Positions 8,800 through 16,545 of a stretch of DNA of 64,000 nt are shown here, one piece after another. The translations under genes and the position numbers were made by a program. The DNA is from Xenococcaceae cyanobacterium MO_188.B32 (GTDB lineage: Bacteria > Cyanobacteriota > Cyanobacteriia > Cyanobacteriales > Xenococcaceae): the NCBI GenBank assembly GCA_030065635.1, contig JASJDJ010000008.1:1-64000 (forward strand). The letters run 5' to 3'. The notes under the pieces were generated by a model, which saw nothing but the letters and a program-made list of their open reading frames with translations, was not told the DNA's origin and did no database searches. How positions within the stretch are numbered: position 1 is the first letter of the stretch; each line of letters starts with the position of its first letter.

Positions 8800-9654
8800 A
8801 TGGATCCCCAATTAATTTTTAATGGTATTGCTATCGGTAGTGTACTGGCGTTAGCTGCTATTGGACTTACTTTTACCTATGGTATTTTAAAACTTTCTAA
8901 CTTTGCCCATGGAGATTTTATGACTTTGGGGGCTTATCTAACCTGGTTGGCAAATATTAATGGTGTCAATATTTGGTTAGCTATGTTGTTAGGGTCTGCC
9001 GGTACAATAGTTGCCATGTTAATTGCGGAATTTTTGCTGTGGAAACCCATGCGCGACCGCCGTGCGGATTCTACTACTCTTATTATTATCTCGATCGGTT
9101 TGGCTTTGTTTATTCGCAGTGGTATTCTGCTTATCTGGGGTGGTAGTAATCAATCTTACGATTTACCTGTAGTGCAAGCTGCAGATATAGGCGGAATCAG
9201 AGTTCCTTATTATCGTTTAGTAGTAATCGCCCTAGCAATTATTGCTTTAATCGCTCTTCATTTTCTCTTACAAAATAGCAAAATAGGTAAAGCTATGCGC
9301 GCAGTTGCCGATAATATCGATTTAGCAAGGGTATCGGGAATTAATGTCGAAAGGGTTGTTCTCTGGACTTGGGTAATTACAGGAGTTTTAACTGCTTGTG
9401 CTGGTGGAATGTACGGTTTAATCACCGCAGTACGTCCGAATATGGGTTGGTTTTTGATTTTGCCCTTGTTTGCCTCCGTAATTTTGGGCGGTATTGGCAA
9501 TCCTTATGGTGCTGTAGCTGGTGCTTTGACTATCGGTATAGCTCAAGAAATAAGCGTTCCTTTCCTCGGTTCGCAATATAAATTGGGTGTGGCTTTGTTT
9601 ATTATGCTGTTAATTTTGCTTATTCGTCCTCAAGGCTTATTTTCTAGAGGGTAA
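8800..9654 (+). CDS. livH: Branched-chain amino acid ABC transporter permease, LivH type
   Basis: A 284-residue integral membrane protein with about eight hydrophobic segments. LivH-family landmarks are visible: NGIAIGSVLALAAIGLTFTY at the N-terminus, LSNFAHGDFMTLGAY, the cytoplasmic coupling segment IGKAMRAVADNIDLARVSGI (about residues 161-180), and GGIGNPYGAVAGA. The C-terminus is the typical LLIRPQGLFSRG. It would form the membrane channel of a high-affinity leucine/neutral amino acid importer like NatD. The ATG at 8800 is preferred over upstream in-frame codons because family proteins begin MDxQLIFNG. Partner genes (livM, livG, livF, binding protein) are not in this window. Confidence 0.9.
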   Translation: MDPQLIFNGIAIGSVLALAAIGLTFTYGILKLSNFAHGDFMTLGAYLTWLANINGVNIWLAMLLGSAGTIVAMLIAEFLLWKPMRDRRADSTTLIIISIGLALFIRSGILLIWGGSNQSYDLPVVQAADIGGIRVPYYRLVVIALAIIALIALHFLLQNSKIGKAMRAVADNIDLARVSGINVERVVLWTWVITGVLTACAGGMYGLITAVRPNMGWFLILPLFASVILGGIGNPYGAVAGALTIGIAQEISVPFLGSQYKLGVALFIMLLILLIRPQGLFSRG

Positions 9655-9815
9655 TATTTTGTGAACGATCGCTCATCTCTGAATCTAGAACAATTAACAA
9701 TCAAACTAAAGCAGTCATAAACAAGATATTCAGATTGCCAGCCAAATTTTAGGACTACAAAAAGCTAAATTATATGAGATAAACTCAAAGACTTAATTAC
9801 TTGAATAAATTGAGA

Positions 9816-10217
9816 TTATTTTTTCTTAGCTGCGATCGCTAGTTGTACTTGAGGAATCTGACGTAATTGGTCTAAAACATCGACTACCTGACCGTGATCG
9901 ACTAATTTATCGGCACTGATTACAACTACTTTGGTTTGCTCGGTTTTAAGCAAATTTTCTACCTTAATTTTTAATCGATCGAGCTCTGTAGGTCGATCGC
10001 CAACAGTGAGATTCCCTTCACGATCGAGACTTACTGTAATTTGTTTGCTTTTTTGTACTCTAGCAGTTTCGGCTTGAGGAAGATTGACGGGTAAGCCTTC
10101 GGAGCGAGTTAGAAATAAACTAGAGACAATAAAATAGACCAAAATTGCGAAAATAACGTCAATCATGGGCACGATATTTATTTGTGGTGGTCGATCGGGT
10201 TCATTGGGTAATCGCAT
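9816..10217 (-). CDS. exbD: ExbD/TolR-family biopolymer transporter
   Basis: A 133-residue protein with one N-terminal transmembrane helix, NIVPMIDVIFAILVYFIVSS (about residues 14-33). The helix contains the Asp (PMID) that carries protons in ExbD/TolR. A periplasmic domain ending in VDHGQVVDVLDQLRQIPQVQ follows. With ExbB it forms the proton-driven motor that energises TonB. Its start overlaps the 3' end of exbB by 17 bp, so the two are translationally linked in the tonB-exbB-exbD operon. Confidence 0.93.
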   Translation of the reverse strand: MRLPNEPDRPPQINIVPMIDVIFAILVYFIVSSLFLTRSEGLPVNLPQAETARVQKSKQITVSLDREGNLTVGDRPTELDRLKIKVENLLKTEQTKVVVISADKLVDHGQVVDVLDQLRQIPQVQLAIAAKKK

Positions 10218-10857
10218 CAGTCATTTCTCCTTTTTGTTCGTATTTTTCTAAATGTAATAGTTCTAGTTGACCGCCAAATTCTTGAATTAGGGCAATTTGT
10301 TGTAAGTATAATCCTCGAAAAGTGCTGGCAAAAAAGAGCGTAAAAATAGCTATAACTAAACCAGTAGCAGTAGAAGTTAAAGCTTCACTAATTCCTCCAG
10401 TGACTCCCGCAGCTTGGGAAGATTCGATATCGCCAATACGCAGAGAAGCTAAAGAAGCGATCAATCCTAAAACAGTTCCCAATAATCCGAGTAAGGGTGA
10501 GATACTAGTAATCGTTTCAAAAGAATTACTAAACCGCTTGAGTAAAGGTATTTCAGCTTGAGCAGCACTTTCTAAAGCTAAGCGAAACTTTTCTGGGGTC
10601 GGTCGCTTTAGAGATAAAGCAGCCAAAAAAATACGTGCCATAGGCAAATGTTGATGACGTTTGAGAGTCAGATCGGCCATTTCAGGGTCTTCTTGGTAAA
10701 GAGTAAGGACTTTTTTAAGTATTTTTTCCTGTCCACGGGCAAGTCGAAACCAAAAAAGCGATCGCTCTAAAATCATGGCTAAAGAAAAAATTGACAGTCC
10801 CAGAAGGGGAAACATAACCACCCCTCCATTATTAAATAATTGATATACAGTATTCAT
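10201..10857 (-). CDS. exbB: ExbB/TolQ-family proton channel (MotA/TolQ/ExbB)
   Basis: A 218-residue protein with three hydrophobic segments: a first helix at about residues 12-30 and two later helices. These include TSISPLLGLLGTVLGLIASL (about 122-141) and the long EALTSTATGLVIAIFTLFFA. This is the conserved MotA_ExbB region. ExbB pentamers enclose the ExbD dimer and couple proton flow to TonB movement. It starts 1 bp after the tonB stop codon, so it belongs to one transcript. Confidence 0.93.
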   Translation of the reverse strand: MNTVYQLFNNGGVVMFPLLGLSIFSLAMILERSLFWFRLARGQEKILKKVLTLYQEDPEMADLTLKRHQHLPMARIFLAALSLKRPTPEKFRLALESAAQAEIPLLKRFSNSFETITSISPLLGLLGTVLGLIASLASLRIGDIESSQAAGVTGGISEALTSTATGLVIAIFTLFFASTFRGLYLQQIALIQEFGGQLELLHLEKYEQKGEMTDAITQ

Positions 10858-10858
10858 A

Positions 10859-12256
10859 CTAAAATCTTTGCCAGTGCTCTAGCTGCGGTGACATTACTCC
10901 TTGGTTGACATATATATTAAAGTTAAATTCTACATCTAGTTGCTCGTTGGGAAAATTTGCTGGGAAAGCAGCAAAAGGAGCAGATTTTTGGACTGCTTCT
11001 AGAGACTCGCGATCGATCTTTTCCGAACCAGAACTCTGTCTTACTCGTAGCCCAGTAATTTGACCATTGCGTTGAATTGAAAAAACAAGTACAGTATGAC
11101 GGTTATGATAGGGTGCTGAGGGCTTCCAATTCCGTCTTACTCTTCGCCTAATTTCCTCAAAATAAGGACCCATATCGAGGTCTTGCCTGGCATCTGCTCC
11201 ACTAGAATTGAGAGCTTGTTGACTGGCATTAGCTTGAGGATTAAAAAAAGAACTTCCAGAATCCTCCGACAGACTCTTGCGATAAGTTCCCCCTAATAGA
11301 CTAGCAGAGCCAGAGCCAACAGGGGTTTTTTGTTCTAAAGATGGAGTTGGCGTAGTTTCTGGGATAGAGGAAGGCTCGATCGACTGAGAAGGAGGCTCTA
11401 TTGGTTTGGGCTTGGGCGGTAAATTGGTTGCTACGGGAGGTAAATCTGGTTTGGGACTAGTTGTCTCTATTTCTCTTGAAGGTGTTTCTTCTGGTAGAGG
11501 AATAGAAGTAGAGTCTGACTCAGAAAGGAGTGGTAATTTTTCTACTGGTTGGGGTTTTACCTCTTCTGGAAGTGCAGTAGGAGTCGAAGGTACGGGTTTG
11601 GGTACTTTGGCTAATGAAGGAGAAGGCGTAACTAGTGGTAATTTTTCTACTGGTTTGGGTTTTACTTCTTCTGGAGGTGAAGTAGGAGTTGAAGGTACGG
11701 GTTTGGGTACTTTGGCTAAGGAGGGAGAAGGCGTAACTGGTGGTAATTTTTCTACTGGTTTGGGTTTTACTTCTTCTGGAGATGGATTAGGAGTTGAAGG
11801 TACGGGTTTGGGTACTTTGGCTAGGGAGGGTTGAGGTGTAACCGATCGAGGTTTGGGTTTTACTATTGGTGGCGGTGGAGTTGGAACTAATGGTGCTTCT
11901 GGTATATCTGGTCGATCGATTTGACTTGGTTTAGAGATGGCAAGAGCTTCTTCATTACCAATTTTGTCAGTAGCAGAAGGTAATTCTGGCTTGACTTTTC
12001 CCTTGGCAATAGAATTATTAACTGCCCGACGCTCGGTGTCTGGGGGTGGTTCTTCTAGAGATTCTTCTGGCGGTACAACAATAAATTCGATAGGAGTAGA
12101 TTCCGTTTCCTGACGGGCAGCAGGTAGCGATCGATTGGATAAGACTAACATTAGTAGTCCTATTCCATGAATCAAAACAGATGTCAATACAAATAGCAAG
12201 AAGGGATCGAGACTAATTTGGATGCTAAGCTTTTCCTTTCGTTCCACAATTGTCAT
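10859..12256 (-). CDS. tonB: TonB-family energy transducer with proline-rich repeats
   Basis: A 465-residue protein. An N-terminal signal-anchor helix (PFLLFVLTSVLIHGIGLLML, residues about 18-37) includes the conserved His of TonB. A long Pro/Lys/Glu-rich spacer (about 70-340) follows, then a C-terminal TonB domain with YFEEIRRRVRRNWKP and the RVRQSSGSEKIDRESLEAV motif. The spacer contains three near-identical 35-residue repeats (LAKVPKPVPSTPxxxPEE, then VKPKPVEKLP), mirrored as 105-bp DNA repeats. TonB spans the periplasm to drive uptake of iron chelates or vitamin B12 through outer-membrane receptors. No receptor gene lies in the window. It is the first gene of tonB-exbB-exbD. Confidence 0.92.
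   Translation of the reverse strand: MTIVERKEKLSIQISLDPFLLFVLTSVLIHGIGLLMLVLSNRSLPAARQETESTPIEFIVVPPEESLEEPPPDTERRAVNNSIAKGKVKPELPSATDKIGNEEALAISKPSQIDRPDIPEAPLVPTPPPPIVKPKPRSVTPQPSLAKVPKPVPSTPNPSPEEVKPKPVEKLPPVTPSPSLAKVPKPVPSTPTSPPEEVKPKPVEKLPLVTPSPSLAKVPKPVPSTPTALPEEVKPQPVEKLPLLSESDSTSIPLPEETPSREIETTSPKPDLPPVATNLPPKPKPIEPPSQSIEPSSIPETTPTPSLEQKTPVGSGSASLLGGTYRKSLSEDSGSSFFNPQANASQQALNSSGADARQDLDMGPYFEEIRRRVRRNWKPSAPYHNRHTVLVFSIQRNGQITGLRVRQSSGSEKIDRESLEAVQKSAPFAAFPANFPNEQLDVEFNFNIYVNQGVMSPQLEHWQRF
11527..11830. repeat. 105-bp in-frame tandem repeats within tonB
   Basis: Three consecutive copies of a unit of about 105 bp (35 codons) encode the PKPVPSTP...EEVKPKPVEKLP segment. Copies are nearly identical at the DNA level, which indicates recent duplication or slippage. 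Unit number sets the reach of the periplasmic rod. Confidence 0.85.
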
Positions 12257-12462
12257 TGCTCAAACTGGCTAAAAAACTCTCAAGCGATCGGGTATTGTTA
12301 TTTGAGTGTAACTCTTCTGATTCAGTATCAGGAAAATGATAACTGGGAGGTAATTTGCTTACAATATTGACAGGAAGTCAGTCAGGATAATCTTTTTTAC
12401 CGTTATGGCGGTAACTGGAAAGCTCTTAGGTAACAAAATTATATCGTCAGGAGATTAAGAAA

Positions 12463-12855
12463 ATGAATCTTCAAAAAGTTTTGCCTCCTTTTTGGTTGTT
12501 GCTATCGGTTATATCAATGATAGGATTGCATTTATTTCTGCCCGTTCGACAGCTATTTTTCCCGCCCTTTAAGTATTTAGGTCTATTAGCGCTCGCGATC
12601 GGCATAGCAACTGTTTTATTGTGTGCCTATTTATTTCGTCAAAAAGATACGACTATTAAACCCTTTCAGGAATCTAGTTATTTAGTTAGAGAAGGAATAT
12701 TTAACTATAGTAGAAATCCCATCTATTTGGGAATGATAATTTTTTTAATTGGCTTGTGGATTTTCTTGGGAAGTCTTACTCCTGTATTCATTATTCCTGT
12801 TTTTACTTGGTTAATTCAAGAAGTATTTATTAAAGTTTTAGGCTTAATGAACTGA
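12463..12855 (+). CDS. Isoprenylcysteine-methyltransferase-like membrane protein, 3'-truncated
   Basis: A 130-residue membrane protein with four hydrophobic segments. The motif VREGIFNYSRNPIYLGMIIF (residues about 76-95) is the hallmark of the ICMT/PEMT family, where the Asn-Pro-hydrophobic-Tyr stretch contributes to S-adenosylmethionine binding. Family members normally continue after the last helix with an amphipathic tail of about 20 residues (an FGxxYxxYxxxVRRWL-type motif). Here the frame ends at IQEVFIKVLGLMN, inside the 3' end of the convergent aldo/keto reductase gene, with a 26-bp overlap. The catalytic tail is missing, so this is probably a truncated, inactive gene. A ribosome-binding site (CAGGAG) precedes the ATG. 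Confidence 0.7.
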   Translation: MNLQKVLPPFWLLLSVISMIGLHLFLPVRQLFFPPFKYLGLLALAIGIATVLLCAYLFRQKDTTIKPFQESSYLVREGIFNYSRNPIYLGMIIFLIGLWIFLGSLTPVFIIPVFTWLIQEVFIKVLGLMN

Positions 12856-13780
12856 GTTGTCCGACATCTTCTGGACTTAATTGCCAGCCCATAGCTCCTG
12901 CATTTTCTTCAGCTTGTCGGGCGTTTTTCGCACCAGGAATAGGAATGACGTTTCCTTGAGCTATCAGCCAATTAAGAGCTACCTGAACGGTTGTTTTTTG
13001 GTATTTTTCACCTAATTGTTGTAATCGATTAATTAAGGGTTCGATTTTCTTTAAACCATTGGCTGAAAATTTGGGGTCGAGTTTTCTTGCTCCTGTAACT
13101 CGCTCTCTTGTATCGGCAGTATATTTTCCTGTTAATAATCCCTGAGCTAAAGGGCTATATGCCAGAATAGTAACTCCTAACTCTTTAGCTGATTCTAAAA
13201 TACCGTTTTGTTCGATCGCTCTGGTTAGTAGAGAATAACGAACTTGATTGACAGCTAGGGGAACATCATATTGTGCCAGAAGATTATGCGCTTGCTGCAT
13301 CTGGGTTGTGGAGTAGTTACTTACTCCAACGGTAAGGATACGACCTCGTTTGACCTCTTCAGCTAGGGCTTCCATCAGAGTCGGCTGACCCATAAAAAAG
13401 TCAAAGGGTGTATGAACTTGATAGAGAGCAATTTGTTCTAAATCAAGTCGCTTAAGACTAGCAGTTAAAGCATCTGCTACTGCTTGCTTATTAAATCTCC
13501 AAGGTAAAGGGAAATACTTGGTAGCTATTTGTACTGGCTGAGTAGTTTGCTTTAAAAATCTTCCCAAAAGTCTTTCTGATTCTCCCAGACCATAAACTTC
13601 AGCAGTATCGAAAAAAGTCGCACCACCAGCTATAGCTGCTTCAAATGCTTTCTGTACTTCTTTTTCTCCGTAGTCAGAGCCATAACCCCAGAACAAGCTA
13701 TCGCCCCAAGCCCAAGTACCAATACCTAAAGTGGGAAGAGAAATATTTCTGACCGAGAGTTTAGTTTTACTTGCTTCCAT
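12830..13780 (-). CDS. Aldo/keto reductase
   Basis: A 316-residue TIM-barrel oxidoreductase. The catalytic tetrad region is present: FFDTAEVYGLGESERLLGRF (Asp and Tyr, about residues 57-76), QIATKYFPL (Lys) and YQVHTPFD (His). The NADPH-binding end has SPLAQGLLTGKY and IPIPGAKNARQAEENAGAMG (about 275-294). It would reduce an unknown aldehyde or ketone with NADPH in the cytoplasm; plant and cyanobacterial relatives are often annotated as pyridoxal-reductase-like or general stress AKRs. The start ATG is followed by the typical short N-terminus before LPTLGIGTWAWGD. The gene converges on the truncated methyltransferase-like gene. Confidence 0.9.
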   Translation of the reverse strand: MEASKTKLSVRNISLPTLGIGTWAWGDSLFWGYGSDYGEKEVQKAFEAAIAGGATFFDTAEVYGLGESERLLGRFLKQTTQPVQIATKYFPLPWRFNKQAVADALTASLKRLDLEQIALYQVHTPFDFFMGQPTLMEALAEEVKRGRILTVGVSNYSTTQMQQAHNLLAQYDVPLAVNQVRYSLLTRAIEQNGILESAKELGVTILAYSPLAQGLLTGKYTADTRERVTGARKLDPKFSANGLKKIEPLINRLQQLGEKYQKTTVQVALNWLIAQGNVIPIPGAKNARQAEENAGAMGWQLSPEDVGQLSSLSLKL

Positions 13781-13842
13781 GAGTGCACCAAGTAGAGGAA
13801 TTGACAGCTTTACATTACTTTACAACAATTCTCAAAATAGAT

Positions 13843-13950
13843 GTATAGCAATACGCACTTAGATTAGGACACTTATTACTTATTACTCATTACTTATTAC
13901 TTACGAGCAATCCGATCGACTTGTCCTAACAAATTAACGTACTGCGATAT
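13843..13950. mobile_element. MITE-like inverted-repeat element (family A, copy 1)
   Basis: The left arm starts GTATAGCAATACGCAC and ends TTAGGAC. The right arm starts GTCCTAAC and ends TACTGCGATAT, an imperfect inverted copy. The core is a heptamer tract (TTATTAC units, about 13873-13903). A second copy with the same arms lies at 41678-41779. No protein is encoded. Exact ends and target duplication were not resolved. Confidence 0.6.
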
Positions 13951-14011
13951 TTAAGGAATGCACTCGATGAAATCTTTACTGACCGAGCTTTTTGGTACCT
14001 CGAGCGCTGTT

Positions 14012-14446
14012 CTAATTAGCACTGCTATTTTTGATACTTTCCTCCACTATTAAACCAACTTCCTGTCCGTAGGAAAGTTCGAGAGTGTGACCATCTGGAT
14101 CTCGCAGCAAAGCCCAATAACCGACTGGATACCCTGAGTCTTTTGGTTCTTGAATCAATATACCCGAACTACGCGCTCTGTCACAGAGATTATCCATATA
14201 TTCGCGACTGGGGCAACCAACACCCAGATGTGCCGATGGAGAGAGAACCGATCGAACTGAGTTAGTTTCTAAAAGAACAATAACAAAAGGACGAGTTCCA
14301 TCACAAAGCAAAACTACAGAAATACCTTCTTCCTTATCAATACGCCGATGAACGACCTTCATCCCTGCATAAGTAGCATAGAATTCGATACTGCGCTCTA
14401 CGTTGGAAACAGGGAGTGCAATGTGGGTTAGTCCAATATCAATCAT
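14012..14446 (-). CDS. VOC-superfamily (glyoxalase/bleomycin-resistance-like) protein
   Basis: A 144-residue protein with the paired beta-alpha-beta-beta-beta modules of the vicinal oxygen chelate fold. DIGLTHIALPVSNVERSIEF (residues about 3-22) carries the first metal-ligand His. GYWALLRDPDGHTLELSYGQ (about 112-131) carries the last Glu ligand in a DPDGHTLEL motif. The family includes glyoxalase I, dioxygenases and resistance proteins, and the substrate cannot be told from sequence. It is a single gene. Confidence 0.8.
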   Translation of the reverse strand: MIDIGLTHIALPVSNVERSIEFYATYAGMKVVHRRIDKEEGISVVLLCDGTRPFVIVLLETNSVRSVLSPSAHLGVGCPSREYMDNLCDRARSSGILIQEPKDSGYPVGYWALLRDPDGHTLELSYGQEVGLIVEESIKNSSAN

Positions 14447-14724
14447 TTTCTTAATTCTGAAGATTTAATTATTTTGCAAATAATTTTGCTTGCATAAACT
14501 CCCAACTGAAGAAATATTTCTTGTTTAATGATTCAACTTTATTGGCGAGGTTAGGTTAAAGGATAAGAAGAAACAATTAGCCATCAGCCATTAGCCATTA
14601 TTCTCGATCGATAAAGGAGCTTATTTGAGAAGCATTACAAACTGAAGCTAACTCTATTGTCCTAATTCTAATAAATTCTGTACCCTAGAATTTAGTATCT
14701 ATATATTTGGTAACTAAAATTATA

Positions 14725-15681
14725 ATGACCGAAACCTCCCAAACAATTCAATTACCCAGTATTGATAGCGCGATCGCCTTAGGTGGTACCAATGAAGATA
14801 ATCTCGATCTTTTATCTCGCCATACTGGAGTAAAAATTATTCTGAGGGGACAAGATTTATTAATTTTAGGAACAGAAAAATCCGTAGAGCGTACAATTCG
14901 GGTAGTGCAATCCCTTGAGCCATTGTGGTCAGAAGCCAAAACAATTTCTAGACCAGATATTATGACAGCCTTTCATGCTGTAGATACAGGGCGTACTGAC
15001 GAATATCAAGAAATACAAAATAATGTCCTTGCCCGTACTCGTAAAGGAGATTTAATTAGAGCTAAAACCTTTAAACAAAAACAATACGTTAAATCGATTC
15101 AAACTCACGATATCACTTTTGGTATTGGTCCTGCGGGAACGGGAAAAACTTTTTTAGCAGCAGTACTTGCCGTTCAAGCCTTACTCAAAGATCGATGCGA
15201 TCGAATGATCCTAACTCGTCCAGCAGTAGAAGCAGGAGAAAAACTAGGCTTTCTTCCAGGTGATTTACAACAAAAAGTTAATCCTTTCTTGCGTCCCCTC
15301 TACGACGCTTTATATGAATTCATCGACCCAGAAAAAATTCCCGATTTGATGGAAAGAGGCAAGATAGAAGTTGCCCCTCTAGCCTATATGCGTGGACGTA
15401 CTTTATCTAATGCTTTTGTCATTGTGGATGAAGCACAAAACACTAGTCCAGCACAACTGAAAATGGTCTTAACTCGCTTGGGTTTTGGTTCAAAAATGGT
15501 AGTAACAGGAGATATTACCCAAACAGATTTACCCGATCGTCAACAATCTGGTTTAGTTGTCTCTAGTAAAATTCTTAAATCGGTTGAAGGAATTGCTTTT
15601 TGTTATCTTTCTCAAGCTGACGTAGTTCGTCATCCTTTGGTACAAAAAATTGTAGCTGCTTATGAAAAATATGAAAATTAG
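14725..15681 (+). CDS. phoH: PhoH-family ATPase
   Basis: A 318-residue protein (ATG start at 14725; the upstream in-frame TTG is less likely). The N-terminal KH-like region (about 20-70, with ILRGQDLLILGTEKSVERTI) precedes the PhoH domain with Walker A GPAGTGKTFLA (about 135-145), TRPAVEAGEKLGFLPGDL, Walker B FVIVDEAQNTSPAQ and sensor VVTGDITQTDLP. PhoH proteins are RNA-associated NTPases linked to phosphate starvation or RNA processing. The C-terminus DVVRHPLVQKIVAAYE is typical. The stop overlaps by a few bases the 3' end of the disrupted HD-domain gene, which is convergent. Confidence 0.93.
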   Translation: MTETSQTIQLPSIDSAIALGGTNEDNLDLLSRHTGVKIILRGQDLLILGTEKSVERTIRVVQSLEPLWSEAKTISRPDIMTAFHAVDTGRTDEYQEIQNNVLARTRKGDLIRAKTFKQKQYVKSIQTHDITFGIGPAGTGKTFLAAVLAVQALLKDRCDRMILTRPAVEAGEKLGFLPGDLQQKVNPFLRPLYDALYEFIDPEKIPDLMERGKIEVAPLAYMRGRTLSNAFVIVDEAQNTSPAQLKMVLTRLGFGSKMVVTGDITQTDLPDRQQSGLVVSSKILKSVEGIAFCYLSQADVVRHPLVQKIVAAYEKYEN

Positions 15682-15836
15682 ATTTGTGCTAACTGTTTAA
15701 CTACTCGATCGCATTCTTCAACTAAAAAACTACTACCAGCTTGTCTGTTGATTTCAATTAAAGAACTAAAATACCATAGAGTTCCTTCTTTTCCACCCTT
15801 GAAGCGACTCCAAATATTTGTATCTCCTCGATGATA

Positions 15837-15974
15837 AGTAGGTGGGCAAAATTACTTGTAAAAAAATGGATAATCTTTCACATTAATCGGAAAGTCCGAA
15901 AAGTAATTGTAGAGGGGGGCGCAGCCTCTTTGAGGCTGCGCCAAAGATTGTCCATTTTTTTTGGTCGGGGTACT
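15837..15974. mobile_element. 138-bp non-autonomous element with TA target duplication
   Basis: The ends are AGTA...TACT and sit between TA dinucleotides (15835-15836 and 15975-15976). Longer imperfect inverted arms lie inside: AAAAAATGGATAATCTTT (15861-15878) against AAAGATTGTCCATTTTTT (15943-15960). A central hairpin, GGCGCAGCCTC/GAGGCTGCGCC, spans about 15918-15942. TA duplication is typical of IS630/Tc1-mariner-mobilised MITEs. Precise removal restores the HD gene frame. Confidence 0.85.
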
Positions 15975-16006
15975 TAGTCAGCTAAAATCGAGCGTGCATT
16001 GTGTAA

Positions 16007-16133
16007 TATCAAATCCGTTTGAATAACCATACTTCCTGGCGAGGAAAGCAGAGGGAGCAGGGGAAGTAGGGGAGAGGGGGGAGAATGATTTTGGTTGGAT
16101 AGCTTAAGTGTGTGCAATTATTCGGATTTGATA
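16007..16133. mobile_element. 127-bp non-autonomous element with TATCAAATCCG ends
   Basis: Perfect 11-bp inverted ends, TATCAAATCCG and CGGATTTGATA, are flanked by TAA at 16004-16006 and 16134-16136. The flank is either a 3-bp duplication or a TA duplication, depending on where the end is placed. The interior is purine-rich on the + strand (about 16038-16084) and encodes no protein. Excision joins codons for ADKL and HNAR of the HD gene in frame. Confidence 0.85.
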
Positions 16134-16545
16134 TAACTTATCTGCCATAGATACCCGTCGCACTTTTGGAGAAGCATCTCGCATTCTTTCAATATATTGC
16201 TGTTTTCTTTCTTGCCAAGGTGGTTTAGGAATTACTTCGGCATCGGTGCAATCATTAACAATACTTACAACTTCTTGACCGAATTTTTGCTGAATTTCTT
16301 GACGGACTTTGTCTCCTCCGCGATCTTCTATGGCATCATGTAATAAAGCTGCGATCGCTTCATCTTCATCTCCTCCGTCTTCTAATACTAAGGCAGCAAC
16401 ACTTAGAAGATGAGAAATATAGGGAACACGGCTACCTTTTCTAATTTGGTTGCTATGAAGTTGGGTGGCGTAAACTAAAGCCCGTTCAAATCGCTCTGTA
16501 AGTTTTGTTGTTTGTGATAATATTAGGCTCATTATTGAAAAAACT

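Larger units (their letters stand above)
15678..16532 (-). pseudogene. HD-domain phosphohydrolase gene, split by two small mobile elements
   Basis: The 5' part encodes 133 residues with HD signatures: KGSRVPYISHLLSVAALVLE (about 33-52), then LLHDAIEDRGG (about 64-74) and ending RVSMADKL. The frame then runs into an inserted element and stops. Beyond that insertion the reading resumes as HNARSILAD, is interrupted by a second element, and resumes as HRGDTNIWSRFKGGKEG to a stop at 15678-15680. Removing both elements, with one copy each of TTA and TA, restores a 194-residue open frame reading ADKL-HNAR across the first junction and LADY-HRGD across the second. The family resembles RelA/SpoT-type HD hydrolases. 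The present 142-codon frame lacks the last third and is probably inactive. Confidence 0.88.

Noticed and set aside
9661-9799. Possible frameshifted remnant (QDIQIASQILGLQKAKLYEI)
   Set aside because: Suggestive of former coding DNA but too short and broken to assign; no start and no homologue recognised.
11406-11834. Glycine-rich + frame across the tonB repeats
   Set aside because: Antisense shadow of the proline-rich repeats.
12226-12390. Minus-strand frame PVNIVSKLPPSYHFPDTESE upstream of and overlapping the tonB start
   Set aside because: Looks coding for about 40 residues but lacks a start and ends inside tonB; could be a remnant, evidence too thin.
12300-12420. Possible cobalamin riboswitch ahead of tonB or the methyltransferase-like gene
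   Set aside because: The GACAGGAAGTCAGTCAGG string is suggestive, but the B12-box and overall order needed were not found.
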